Of a stretch of DNA of 64,000 nt, positions 15,920 to 24,831 are shown one piece after another. Origin of the DNA: Pelotomaculum schinkii (lineage in GTDB: Bacteria; Bacillota; Desulfotomaculia; Desulfotomaculales; Pelotomaculaceae); the NCBI RefSeq assembly GCF_004369205.1, contig NZ_QFGA01000002.1, positions 372,001-436,000 of the forward strand. The letters are read 5' to 3'. The notes beneath the pieces are model-generated. The model made no database searches. It worked only from the letters and a program-made list of their open reading frames with translations, and was not told the DNA's origin. The position numbers were made by a program, and so were the translations under genes. How positions within the stretch are numbered: the first letter of the stretch is position 1; each line of letters opens with the position of its first letter.

Positions 15920-18319
15920 GTGGACATAACGGAAAAGCTGATACTTCCGTCTGACGTCGAGTTGACGCGAGTTACAGATATCAACCAGGAACGCCTTACT
16001 GGCATCGCGTTTGACAAAGACGACTGGATCTTGACCCGTCCAGGCTCGAGGAGCCCCTCATCGGTCGTCAGCGACGCCCTAGCCCAACTACTCGATCAAT
16101 TCCGTGGCGGAACACGCATCGTGGATGCAGTGATAGCTTACGGAAAGCGCGCGGAAAAGGACTCGCAAGAGCTGCTCGACGAAGTCTGGCCTCCGCTCAA
16201 CCGCTTCATTCAGGCAAAATGGTTAGTTCCCGAAGGGTCGCTATTGGCAACGCCGCTGAATCCCTGGTATTCGAACGGCGCAAACTTGGCTGGATTGACG
16301 CTGCTGCGTTGCCTGCGCGTCCGCGAGGACTCTCAAGTCTATCAAGCTCGCTCAAGCGCTGGCGAATACCTCGCGGTGAAAATACTTGATGAACGTTCTA
16401 CTCCGAACGCTGGCGCCCTCCTAAGCGCTGAGGCTTGCATCCTGCAGCACCTCGGCGGCTCACCTAGTCCAGCCTTCATCGATTTAACGGCGCAAGGTAG
16501 CCGACACGTATTGATGATGGAGTGGTGCATCGGCGTGCCCATTACGGCGGCGGCCCGACCACACTATGAGGGGCCGGCCAAGGTCGCACGATGTCAGATT
16601 CACCAGCTGCTGGTCAGCCTGCTGGAATCCTATACATCGATCCACAGCAGTGGGGTACTACACGGTGACGTACATCCTGAGAATGCTATTGTCGACAGCG
16701 ATGGGCGTACTCGCCTAATCGATTTTGGCCTTGCGCAATTTATTGGCAAACCAAGGGAGAAGCTACTTCGCGGTGGTGTGCCCGAGTACATGGACCCGGA
16801 ACTTGCACAGGCGCTCCTCGACGATGGGCCTCGTCCAGAGACAACAATACAGTCCGAGCAATATTCTTTGGCGGCACTATGTTATAAGTTAGCAACAGGT
16901 TGCGCTTACCTGAATTTTCCAAAGGAGCGAGGCGAATTCCTGAAAGCTGTAGTCGAGCTAACTCCACTTCCATTTACAGCGCACGGCACTCCAGCTTGGC
17001 CTGAACTCGAAGAGATTCTCGTCAAGGCGCTGTCGAAAGACCCAGCCTTGAGATTCACCTCTACCTCCGATATGGCCACGCGCATCGCTCAACTCAATAT
17101 TCTCCCAAAACTACCAGTTCCGGAAATGTCCCGGAGTTCGGCCTGCGCGTCTGCACCATTTGTGGCGCAGGTCGAACGAAGACTGCATGTCGGTCAACGA
17201 ATTTACTCACAGGGCGTCGCAGCAGGACCACGCGCGACAATAATGACCGGAGCGGCGGGAATTGCGTATTATTTACTCCGCATAGCGATATTGTCCGCCA
17301 GCCCTGACCTGTTGGCTGCTGCCGATCAGTGGACGGAACGAGCTGGCCAGTTGGCGGCACACCAACGCGGAATCTACGACCCTTCTTCCGGAGCAACAGA
17401 AGGCGTGATTGGCAAAATATCACCATTCCATACGGACGCCGGTATCGCACTGATGCGCGGCTTGGTCGCGGAAGCGCGGAACGATTTAAGCGGACTCGTA
17501 ATGGCCGTTCGTGCCTTTATCCAGCTCACAGGCCGACCATGCGCGGCTATTGACCCGACGCTGGGGTGTGCAAGTGTATTGATTGGATCGGCGCTTCTAG
17601 CCCGCGCGCTCCAAAACACCGAGGGCAAATCCGATATTACCTCTAAAGCATCGAGCGATTTAGATACTCATGCGGACAAAATTCTGCGCTACGTATGGGA
17701 GAAGCTAGATCGCTGTGGTCCAGTCGGACATGAGTCAAGTGTGAGATATACAGGAGTTGCTCACGGATGGGCCGGACTCCTGTATGCAACTCTGATGTGG
17801 TCAGAAGTGGCCGGAGCGCCTCTACCAGCAAGTGTTGAGCGGCGGCTCTTCGAACTTGCGTCGCTATGCCTCCCGGAAGGTCGGGGGTTAGTTTGGCCTA
17901 TAGAGGGAAGGTCCACATACCGGGAGGTTATGCGAGGCTGGTGCCATGGAGCCCCAGGTCATGTTCATTTGTGGAATGCCGCCCATCGGATCTTAGGTTC
18001 GCGAGAATACTATGACATGGCGATCAAGGCCGCCTGGAGCACCTTCGATTTCGCGGGCGGAGGCGCGAGTATCTGTTGTGGCGAGGCAGGTCGCGTTTTT
18101 GCCCTGCTTAGCATGTATCGTCATTCGGGAGACCCGGCATGGTTGTACCGCGCGAAGGAGCGCGCCATGCGCGCCGTCTCGCAAGTAAATTTGAACGGTG
18201 ATCGAGCTTTTGAGAACAGCCTATATAAGGGTGAGCTCGGCGTGGCTCTTGCAATTCGCGAACTTGAGTATCCAGAAGATGCACTGCACCCAGTATTTGA
18301 GGTGGCGCCAAGAATCTAG
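15920..18319 (+). CDS. Kinase-LanC cyclase fusion (LanL-like without lyase domain)
   Basis: A 799-residue enzyme, GTG start at 15920 after AGGTGA (an ORF reaching to 15524 is only overlap with the upstream gene). Domains: N-terminal 1-125 with the DWILTRPGSRSPSSVV segment; Ser/Thr kinase about 130-400 with VKIL Lys (K154), HGDVHPEN (248-255), DFGLA (268-272); LanC-like cyclase about 440-790 with GAAGIAYYLL, the zinc Cys of GWCHGAPG (C675) and SICCGEAGR (C719, C720). The second ligand motif is CCG, not the usual CHG, giving a three-Cys zinc site as in ProcM-type cyclases. There is no SpvC-type lyase domain at the N-terminus, so the separate HopA1-like protein may take that role. Cytoplasmic. 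Confidence 0.75.
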   Translation: MDITEKLILPSDVELTRVTDINQERLTGIAFDKDDWILTRPGSRSPSSVVSDALAQLLDQFRGGTRIVDAVIAYGKRAEKDSQELLDEVWPPLNRFIQAKWLVPEGSLLATPLNPWYSNGANLAGLTLLRCLRVREDSQVYQARSSAGEYLAVKILDERSTPNAGALLSAEACILQHLGGSPSPAFIDLTAQGSRHVLMMEWCIGVPITAAARPHYEGPAKVARCQIHQLLVSLLESYTSIHSSGVLHGDVHPENAIVDSDGRTRLIDFGLAQFIGKPREKLLRGGVPEYMDPELAQALLDDGPRPETTIQSEQYSLAALCYKLATGCAYLNFPKERGEFLKAVVELTPLPFTAHGTPAWPELEEILVKALSKDPALRFTSTSDMATRIAQLNILPKLPVPEMSRSSACASAPFVAQVERRLHVGQRIYSQGVAAGPRATIMTGAAGIAYYLLRIAILSASPDLLAAADQWTERAGQLAAHQRGIYDPSSGATEGVIGKISPFHTDAGIALMRGLVAEARNDLSGLVMAVRAFIQLTGRPCAAIDPTLGCASVLIGSALLARALQNTEGKSDITSKASSDLDTHADKILRYVWEKLDRCGPVGHESSVRYTGVAHGWAGLLYATLMWSEVAGAPLPASVERRLFELASLCLPEGRGLVWPIEGRSTYREVMRGWCHGAPGHVHLWNAAHRILGSREYYDMAIKAAWSTFDFAGGGASICCGEAGRVFALLSMYRHSGDPAWLYRAKERAMRAVSQVNLNGDRAFENSLYKGELGVALAIRELEYPEDALHPVFEVAPRI

Positions 18320-18394
18320 TGAGGCAAACCAAAGGCGAGGTATTCTTGTTGCTATCCAAAAGCATTCTTACAGCCTCGTCTATATATTGCACGC

Positions 18395-19591
18395 CTACCT
18401 TTTTTGCTCCAGCATCAAAATAACATCACGTATAAGGGTTGCCGTTTGTTCAATTTTTCGGTTGTCCAGGATATCCGGGGTGTCGTTTTCGGTGTGAGTA
18501 ATCTTACCTAAAAGCCCCATAACCTCATTACTTGTAAAAGCCAGGGTCGTAATTCCCAGCGGCCAGAAAAAGCCGTGGTCGCTTTCGTAAAACTGCCCGC
18601 TAACAAAGTCTCCATACCTTTTGGCTGTATTCATTATGTTATCCTGCAGTTTTTCGGGGCATCCGAAAAAGGTTATGGAGGTTTGTGTTTCTTTAAATCC
18701 TATGCCGTCAATGTTAATCGCCGCGGCAGTGTTTTGCGGGGGATATTCCTTGGTGTATAAAGCGTCTCCCGGAAACCAGCTGTCTTCGCCGCCGTAGGCC
18801 ACAAATTCTATATTGTGTTTGGTTTCCACCTGTTTTAGATACCGGCCGATTAACAGCAAGGCCGAAATACCGGCAGCGTTGTCCATAGCTCCCGGCGTGG
18901 CGGGATTTGTATCATAATGGGCGCAGATCACAATTTTTTTACCACTATTGCCGGGCCGCCGTCCAATCACGTTGGAACCGTAGCTTTCTCTTCTGGCGCT
19001 GACTATTTTGAGCCTGCCCTTGAGGCCGGCATTTTGTACCACGAACAGCCCGTCCTGCCTGGATACCGTAACGGACGGAATGGATAATTCACTGTCTTCA
19101 AGCAGTACCGGGCGGGGTCTGTCATAGTGGTTTACGGTAATAATCGCGCCGGGTTTCATATTTTCCAGGAGTTCCATAAAGCGGTCCTGGCTTTCAACCA
19201 CGTAATAACGGCGGTCAAAGTTCTTGGGCAAAAAACTGGAAGAAGCTATATCTCCATATACAACCGCACTATTATTTGTCACATCAAGACGGCTGAGATC
19301 TTCGATTGACGAAACCGGAACCAGTTTGGCTTCCACATCACATGAAGGCGAGAAAGTATTCACCGCCGCAGGTACCCTTTTTCCCCCCACTGTCAATTCG
19401 CTGTAAAAATCCCGCCAATCAGGACAAGGGTATTTCTGTAAAACCACATCAAACCCCGCCATTTTCATTTCCCCGGCAATGAAATCCGCTGCCGCCAGGT
19501 GCCCTAAAGAATCGGCGGGACGTGCCCCGATCTCAACAGACAGCCTGTTAATGCAATGTTCCACATACCCTTTCTGATTGAAATTGGCCAT
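18395..19591 (-). CDS. M28-family metallopeptidase (aminopeptidase-like)
   Basis: A 398-residue zinc peptidase. Family signatures: IVICAHYDTNPATPGAMDNA (metal ligands His and the bridging Asp), EFVAYGGEDSW (catalytic Glu region), AAINIDGIG (Asp) and the C-terminal YESDHGFFWPLGI (His). A PA-like insert precedes the catalytic domain (about 90-190). No signal peptide, so probably cytoplasmic. ATG follows AAGGAGGG. It lies 80 bases downstream of the tandem MerR gene on the same strand, and its ribosome site is complementary to the sequence just after the MerR stop. Confidence 0.85.
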   Translation of the reverse strand: MANFNQKGYVEHCINRLSVEIGARPADSLGHLAAADFIAGEMKMAGFDVVLQKYPCPDWRDFYSELTVGGKRVPAAVNTFSPSCDVEAKLVPVSSIEDLSRLDVTNNSAVVYGDIASSSFLPKNFDRRYYVVESQDRFMELLENMKPGAIITVNHYDRPRPVLLEDSELSIPSVTVSRQDGLFVVQNAGLKGRLKIVSARRESYGSNVIGRRPGNSGKKIVICAHYDTNPATPGAMDNAAGISALLLIGRYLKQVETKHNIEFVAYGGEDSWFPGDALYTKEYPPQNTAAAINIDGIGFKETQTSITFFGCPEKLQDNIMNTAKRYGDFVSGQFYESDHGFFWPLGITTLAFTSNEVMGLLGKITHTENDTPDILDNRKIEQTATLIRDVILMLEQKR

Positions 19592-19593
19592 AA

Positions 19594-19673
19594 AAAAACC
19601 CTCCTTGTACCTGACGTTTTCCAGTCCAATAATACATCAGACTTTAAACCCTGGTGCACTAATGGAGGGTTTT
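19594..19673 (-). promoter_or_regulatory. Inverted repeat covering the peptidase ribosome binding site
   Basis: Minus strand: AAAACCCTCC directly after the MerR stop and GGAGGGTTTT (including the peptidase Shine-Dalgarno) 57 nt later. The 10-bp pairing would hide the ribosome site. The second arm is followed by a U run, so it could instead act as a terminator. Evidence is only the complementarity. Confidence 0.4.
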
Positions 19674-20433
19674 ATAATGAACACAAATTTTTAATAACAG
19701 TCAACCGGCTGATTAGCTCATGTGCTGATTGCTCGATGCTTCTAATCTTGGTAAGCCACTCATTCGTGTTGTAAAAAATGTTTTCTTCATCCGGCGGCAG
19801 CTCATTTAGTATACCGGTCAGCCCTTCTCTTATACCCCTGTCGTAATGGCAAAACATACTGTAAATAGACATCAGACTGAACCTGGCCTTGCGTAAAGCC
19901 CGGATCACATATAGCCGCCGGATTTCATGCTCCCCGTAATAACGATACCCGTTGTCCTGGTTACGTGGAACGGAAATCAAACCGTTTCTCTCCCAGCTTC
20001 TGAGCATATCAAGGGTAATATCCAACCGATTGGCTATATCTTTTGTTTTCCAAGACCGCAAGTCTGAACCGGTCAGGTTATCGCTTACGGCCGCCCATTC
20101 CTCAAGGAACCAGGCCGCAATCTCGGCTTTCTCCCGTTCTGCACTTACCAATGCCAGGTGTTCTTGCGCCGCCCGCATCGCTTCTTTATAGCTGCCGGCA
20201 GCCGACAGACTGAGAACAGCCAGAGCTTTTTGGCGTATGACACCCCCGAGCCATGTGCTTCTGTAAGCCGTTTTTACCAGGAGCACATGTTCAAGATGCA
20301 GCTCGCCGTACTGTCTATAGCCGTTATCCGCTCTTGGCACCGGCGGCAGGAAGCCAAGTTCCTCGTACTGCCTGACCGTATTGGGATGAACTCTGCATTT
20401 TTCTGCGATTTGTGAAGTTTTATAAGTTTTCAT
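19672..20433 (-). CDS. MerR-type regulator with two HTH domains
   Basis: A 253-residue protein with two complete MerR-type winged HTH segments in tandem: about 3-70 (TSQIAEKCRVHPNTVRQYEE, then GYRQYGELHLEHV) and about 128-195 (TKDIANRLDITLDMLRSWER, then GYRYYGEHEIRRL). A helical linker (75-125) joins them and a C-terminal coil follows. Classical MerR proteins have one HTH and dimerise through the coil; a single chain with both could bind an operator as a pseudo-dimer. There is no Cys-rich or drug-binding effector domain. Likely regulates itself and the peptidase downstream. Confidence 0.8.
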   Translation of the reverse strand: MKTYKTSQIAEKCRVHPNTVRQYEELGFLPPVPRADNGYRQYGELHLEHVLLVKTAYRSTWLGGVIRQKALAVLSLSAAGSYKEAMRAAQEHLALVSAEREKAEIAAWFLEEWAAVSDNLTGSDLRSWKTKDIANRLDITLDMLRSWERNGLISVPRNQDNGYRYYGEHEIRRLYVIRALRKARFSLMSIYSMFCHYDRGIREGLTGILNELPPDEENIFYNTNEWLTKIRSIEQSAHELISRLTVIKNLCSL

Positions 20434-20523
20434 ATTAACATACCACAGGAATTACATGAGCTGTTATGATAGCTTGCATAGTTTTATTCTGTCAAATAAC
20501 TCACAGCCTGACTGCTGTACCAG

Positions 20524-20970
20524 TTAAGACAACCGTAGTCGCCGTATTCCATTTTCTTCAAATTCTCTAGCATATTTATCTTTGAGATCCTCTAACTCGT
20601 TGAAAATATCTTCGTCCTCGAAAATAGATTTCATTTTGTCAAGGCCATGTTTTTCGATCATATCCCTTCGGGCGAGCTGCTCAATCAATTCGTCCCAAAA
20701 TGACTCTTCATTGTATTCATCAATAAAATCCATTGCCGGAGTTTCATCTTCAAACTTCCTCGCTGGATAAAACTCTCCTTCACTAGGGTACTTCTCAACT
20801 AGGTCATCAACACCAAACTCCTTAGCATGCGAAAAAAACTTTTGTTCCAAGTCCCTGTATTCTTTTGTTTCCACTCTTTCCTCAGAGCAAAATGCATGCA
20901 TTATCCAATCTGCAATATAGAACATGTCTAGCAGTTTAACGTATTCTTTCTTAGTGATGTTTATTTTCAC
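20524..20970 (-). CDS. Acidic protein of unknown function, 148 aa
   Basis: GTG start at 20970 chosen because GGAGG lies 8 nt upstream; longer in-frame starts have none. The product begins VKINITKKEYVKLLDMFYIA and is mostly helical, with clusters of Glu/Asp (FEDETPAMDFIDEYNEESFW, IFEDEDIFNELEDLKDKY). It has no membrane segment or catalytic motif. I do not recognise the family. Proteins of this look are sometimes small cytoplasmic adaptors; no neighbour shares its operon. Confidence 0.55.
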   Translation of the reverse strand: MKINITKKEYVKLLDMFYIADWIMHAFCSEERVETKEYRDLEQKFFSHAKEFGVDDLVEKYPSEGEFYPARKFEDETPAMDFIDEYNEESFWDELIEQLARRDMIEKHGLDKMKSIFEDEDIFNELEDLKDKYAREFEENGIRRLRLS

Positions 20971-21273
20971 CTGGTAGACCTCCATTTTAAAAGTTCTTAC
21001 TGTCATCAAGACGGCCGATTAACCTGCTGAATTATTACCTGATTCCGTTATCCCCACACCATTTAATTGCGATTTGTTTGATTATTATTTATGGAAAGAG
21101 ACAATGGTATTGTACTACAATTTTACAACTGAATTAACTAACAGAAGCACAAAACCTCTATTCTTCAATATAGGTTTCAATCTCTGGATAGCTAGGAGCA
21201 CAAATTGATCAGTTTTTTGAAACTTGAGGCGAGATTTATTAATTAAACTTAGACAGTAACATAACACGATCAT

Positions 21274-21944
21274 TTACTCAGTTGCAGCCGGCGCCGGATG
21301 TGCCTTAAGGTATTCAAGTGCATTGTAGATTTGTTCTGCCGCTTCTGCACGGGAAATCTTACCTTTCGCATTGAATTTACCTTCAGCATCCAGCTTAGTA
21401 ACGCCATAAAAGAGCGCGCGTTGAATAGCACCATCATAACTAATTGTCAGCTGATCGTGATCGGCGATCTCAACCGGAACAAGATTGATCATTGGCAGAT
21501 TGCCATGGTTTTCTATCGCTTGAATAAGATGATAAGTAAACTCTTCACGTGTCCATTCTTGATTCGGGTCTAAATCAGCCGGAAGTTCAAGCCCGTTTAC
21601 AGAAGCAACAATTAGAGCATCTGCATACCAGGCATCATTATCAGCCTTGGCAAAATAATCAGTCGCTTTAGGCTCTTTAAAGAATCTTACCAGATCAAGA
21701 TTTAAATCTAGCGAATTAACAATAAGTTGAATGCTTTGAGCCGCTGTAATTGGATCATCCGGGCAAATAGGTTATCGCCGACGCCTTTTACATATCCTTG
21801 TTCTTGAAGTGCAATTATTTTTTCTTTTGCAGTTACATTCGTCAGATCTGTGAATGGATTTGCCGCTGCAAAGCTATGTCCTGCAAATGTTAGTGTCAGT
21901 ACGGCTGCCGCGGAAAGTGAAACCATTTTAGATTTGATGCTCAT
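21274..21944 (-). pseudogene. S-layer-homology protein with one-base frameshift
   Basis: The start encodes a Sec signal peptide (AAAVLTLTFAGHSFAAA) and an SLH repeat (NPFTDLTNVTAKEKIIALQEQGYVKGV). At about 21765 one base is missing: after NLFA the expected continuation DDPITAAQSIQLIVNS is in another frame and runs on to a second SLH-like segment (GKFNAKGKISRAEAAEQIYN). With one base restored the protein would be 223 residues. SLH proteins bind pyruvylated wall polymer. Either a real inactivation or a sequencing error. Confidence 0.8.
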
Positions 21945-22302
21945 TTCATTTCACCTCATGTTGTTATTGTTTTCTTTAAGCTCTTCATATCCTTAGACGG
22001 GCTTACATGAGGAAAGGTTCGCTAAGTCGCTTTGGCCTAATGAAATGATAACATCCACGCGTTTTATCCAATCCTTATCCCAGGCCAAAAGTTGAGTTGA
22101 TTATATTCTTATCTAACCCTTATTGTCTAAACGATGCCTTAATATTTACCAGGTATCAACTTAACGTATTATAGTAAATATATTTCACTTAGAAAAATAG
22201 CTACAGGGCACTTTTAAAGGAGGATGTATCAAATATATAAAGAACAATTTACCAGATGCTCATTAACAAAGGTTCTCATAGCATTGGTAGGGAGTGATCA
22301 TT
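21945..22302. other. Intergenic region between divergent genes
   Basis: Holds the upstream regions of the SLH gene (minus) and the zinc-ribbon gene (plus). AT-rich; no ORF or strong hairpin was recognised. Confidence 0.4.
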
Positions 22303-22881
22303 ATGCCAAGGCGAATTTGCCCACGCTGCGGCTCCAGAAATACAGCAAAAATCCTATGGGGTATGCCTGCTTTTACCGAAGAGTTGCAGGAAAAACTCAA
22401 TAAAAAAGAAATTGTTTTTGGTGGCTGCTGCATCACAGGGAACGCCCCTACCCACCACTGCAATAAGTGTAAAAAAGATTTTGGTTATCTGACAACGGAT
22501 ATGGAACTTGCCACTACCGGTTTCAATTTCAGCCTTGGAGGCTATTTCGGTGGATACCACTCCTTATCAATAGCTAAAGCCGAAACAGGTGCTGTTGCTA
22601 CCTATACCCCTCCATTAAGTGTCTCTTATATGCAGTCAATTGAAAAGCAGTTAAGTACAGAAGAATGGCTTGAGTTTGTACATGGATTATATCGTTGTTA
22701 CATTCCCGACTGGAAAAAACACTACATTGATCCCGGTATACTTGATGGGACACAGTGGGGACTTGAAATCACTTTCATTGATAGAAAACCTCTGAAATGC
22801 AATGGCAGCAATATGTTCCCGCCCCACTGGAAGAAATTTCTTAAAGTTATTAATAAATTGGGTTTGCCTGATATAGAATGA
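22303..22881 (+). CDS. Zinc-ribbon protein of unknown function
   Basis: A 192-residue protein. ATG at 22303 is preferred over the GTG at 22294 because GGGAG lies about 9 nt upstream. Two CxxC pairs, RICPRCGSRN (N-terminus) and HHCNKCKKDFG (about 50-60), form a split zinc ribbon; a pair of Cys (GGCCITG) lies between. The rest has two aromatic-rich blocks (GFNFSLGGYFGGYHSL and HGLYRCYIPDWKKHYIDPG) without known match. Zinc ribbons here could bind nucleic acid or be structural. The next small gene starts 16 bases later. Confidence 0.6.
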   Translation: MPRRICPRCGSRNTAKILWGMPAFTEELQEKLNKKEIVFGGCCITGNAPTHHCNKCKKDFGYLTTDMELATTGFNFSLGGYFGGYHSLSIAKAETGAVATYTPPLSVSYMQSIEKQLSTEEWLEFVHGLYRCYIPDWKKHYIDPGILDGTQWGLEITFIDRKPLKCNGSNMFPPHWKKFLKVINKLGLPDIE

Positions 22882-22897
22882 TTTGAAGGAGATAAAG

Positions 22898-23101
22898 ATG
22901 GATGCAACAATACCTTTACAGCAAATTGAAAAGTTACGTCGTGAATTTAAAGCATATCTAAGTGCTGCTCACCCGGGCTGGAGCGAAAACACCGTTTCAA
23001 TGCACTATTCGGATGCATTTTATGCTTTTAACAATAACGTGGGATTAGACTTCTGGTCGTGCTTCACAAGTGATGCGACAATGTTGGAGGCTCGAGTATA
23101 A
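22898..23101 (+). CDS. Short protein, probably a truncated gene
   Basis: ATG at 22898 after AAGGAGAT. A 67-residue product: MDATIPLQQIEKLRREFKAY, then an AHPGWSENTVSMHYSDAFYA segment typical of short proteins encoded near restriction or HNH genes. It ends abruptly at a TAA; the same frame beyond the stop has little coding character. Likely the N-terminal remnant of a longer protein. Confidence 0.4.
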   Translation: MDATIPLQQIEKLRREFKAYLSAAHPGWSENTVSMHYSDAFYAFNNNVGLDFWSCFTSDATMLEARV

Positions 23102-23237
23102 AGAGTTAGGTATAGTACACCAAGCAAGGCCGCTGATTCTGTGGACAGGATTAGGAAATAACAAGCTATACACAATCTTCGCGGAACCATGCCAAACATC
23201 AAACGGTCAAGTCTCACTCAGGTAACGGAATATGCAA

Positions 23238-24518
23238 TTAATTAAGATTATGTATAGAAGTAGCCTTAGAATTTAAGCCGAGTAAGTTCCAAAATGCCTG
23301 CTCGACAAGAATTTTCGTGTTATATTGCCTGGCCTTTTTCGCTTTTCCGGACATTGAATCCGGGTCAGCAGTTACCAAATAATCTAAATCTTTGGTTACA
23401 CTCTTTTTCACAATCAGCCCATGCTCCGTTGCCATTTTCTGCGCCATCTCGCGTGCCATGGGATTCCCATTATATAAAGCAGTTAATGTTCCGGTAAAAC
23501 AAACAGATTTTCCTACAATGTCGTTTTTTATTTCAGGCTTCACTACACCATTGGAAACTATATTTTTTTGTTCTTCTTGAATTATTACATCCAAATCATC
23601 CCGGGCAATATGAAGCAGTTTAGCTAGTTGCATAATATCTTTCATTTCAAAATCAGTTATTATACCATCCATTAACGCAATGCGGGTGACATTTACCAAA
23701 TAGCGTTTATGTAAGGAAATAGCCTGTGGCTTGGTTATATTATATTGACTGGCTAACTCAAAAAGAGATTCGGATTCGTCATATGTAATTTTTCTATCAG
23801 CCAGAATTTCATCCAGTAAGCCAAGGTACTCAATAAACCCATTTTCTCCGCTTTCAGCTAGATTCGGTAAACGATTAATAATTTTGCTTATAAAATCGTC
23901 TTCTTTTTGCAGGCTATAATTTTCACGCTTATAATATTTATTTGATTTAGGAACATAGGGCCAGCAGTCTTTTTCTACAGGAGCACAAGTCAAATTTGGT
24001 AAATTGTCTGAACCAAAATCTTGTAAAAGCTTCATGAATAGTCTTGACGTATGAAGGCAATCAAAGTAGGCAGCATGATGCTTCTCGGTGGTGATGCCAA
24101 AATAGTTACAAAGGGAGCCTAGCTGTAGGCTAGGAACAGTAGGATCAACAATTTTTGAAAGCCGCATAGTGCATATTTGTGGCGCATCCGGTATCTTGAA
24201 ACCCATTTTCTCAGATTCATATTTAATAAATCTCATGTCAAAACTTATATTGTGACCAACTAGTATGTTTCCTGCCAAGTTATCAAAAATATCTCCAATA
24301 ATATCTTCAAATCGCGGGGCGTTTCGAACCATTCTTCCTGAGATACCATGTATATTAGTTGGTCCAAGATCTCTATCTGGATTTATCAAGGTCTCAAATT
24401 CACTGAGCACATTTCCTTTCGAATCCAAATTGATAATTGCTATTTCGATGATCTTATCATGTTTGGCAGGGAATAACCCAGTTGTTTCAATATCCAGTAC
24501 CGAAAATTTAAAGCTCAT
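23238..24518 (-). CDS. DEDDh 3'-5' exonuclease with C-terminal BRCT domain
   Basis: A 426-residue protein. N-terminal exonuclease fold (about 5-175) with the DEDDh motifs: VLDIETTG (D9, E11), VGHNISFDMRF (Asp) and HHAAYFDCLHTS (His and final Asp), as in DNA polymerase III epsilon and DinG N-termini. A middle region (about 215-320) is helical, with TerB-like pattern (ESLFELASQYNITKPQAISL, then LMDGIITDFEMKDIMQLAKL). A BRCT domain (about 335-415) begins GKSVCFTGTL and contains KKSVTKDLDYLVTAD, as in bacterial DNA ligase. Such architecture suggests DNA repair or processing. It stands alone on its strand. Confidence 0.85.
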   Translation of the reverse strand: MSFKFSVLDIETTGLFPAKHDKIIEIAIINLDSKGNVLSEFETLINPDRDLGPTNIHGISGRMVRNAPRFEDIIGDIFDNLAGNILVGHNISFDMRFIKYESEKMGFKIPDAPQICTMRLSKIVDPTVPSLQLGSLCNYFGITTEKHHAAYFDCLHTSRLFMKLLQDFGSDNLPNLTCAPVEKDCWPYVPKSNKYYKRENYSLQKEDDFISKIINRLPNLAESGENGFIEYLGLLDEILADRKITYDESESLFELASQYNITKPQAISLHKRYLVNVTRIALMDGIITDFEMKDIMQLAKLLHIARDDLDVIIQEEQKNIVSNGVVKPEIKNDIVGKSVCFTGTLTALYNGNPMAREMAQKMATEHGLIVKKSVTKDLDYLVTADPDSMSGKAKKARQYNTKILVEQAFWNLLGLNSKATSIHNLN

Positions 24519-24831
24519 ATCAAACCCCTCCCATATCTAAGGTAGTTGATATAATAAGCGCTGGAGTAACTGTCTTACTTTCTCCGGTAATGCTCCTCCA
24601 ATTTACTGTCACAATGCAACATGCCTTTTAAACCCCACATATTCAATCCCCCGGCAGCATTGTTTATATCTAATCCCGCAGCCACTGTAAGCATAAACAG
24701 CTGAGCGAACCTAGTATCAAGGCACCGATACTACACGAGATATTTGCTCCTCTTCTTGATGTCAGCTGTATTTCAAAGAAAAACATGGGTTGTGCAAATC
24801 ATGGTATTGTATCTACATATTCTTAGATATT
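24519..24831. other. Intergenic region, no feature recognised
   Basis: Between the exonuclease start and the end of the HNH gene. Short ORFs here lack ribosome sites. No strong hairpin was seen. Confidence 0.4.

Noticed and set aside
14782-18319. Class III LanKC assignment
   Set aside because: The cyclase keeps zinc-ligand cysteines, which class III lacks, and there is no N-terminal lyase domain in the fusion.
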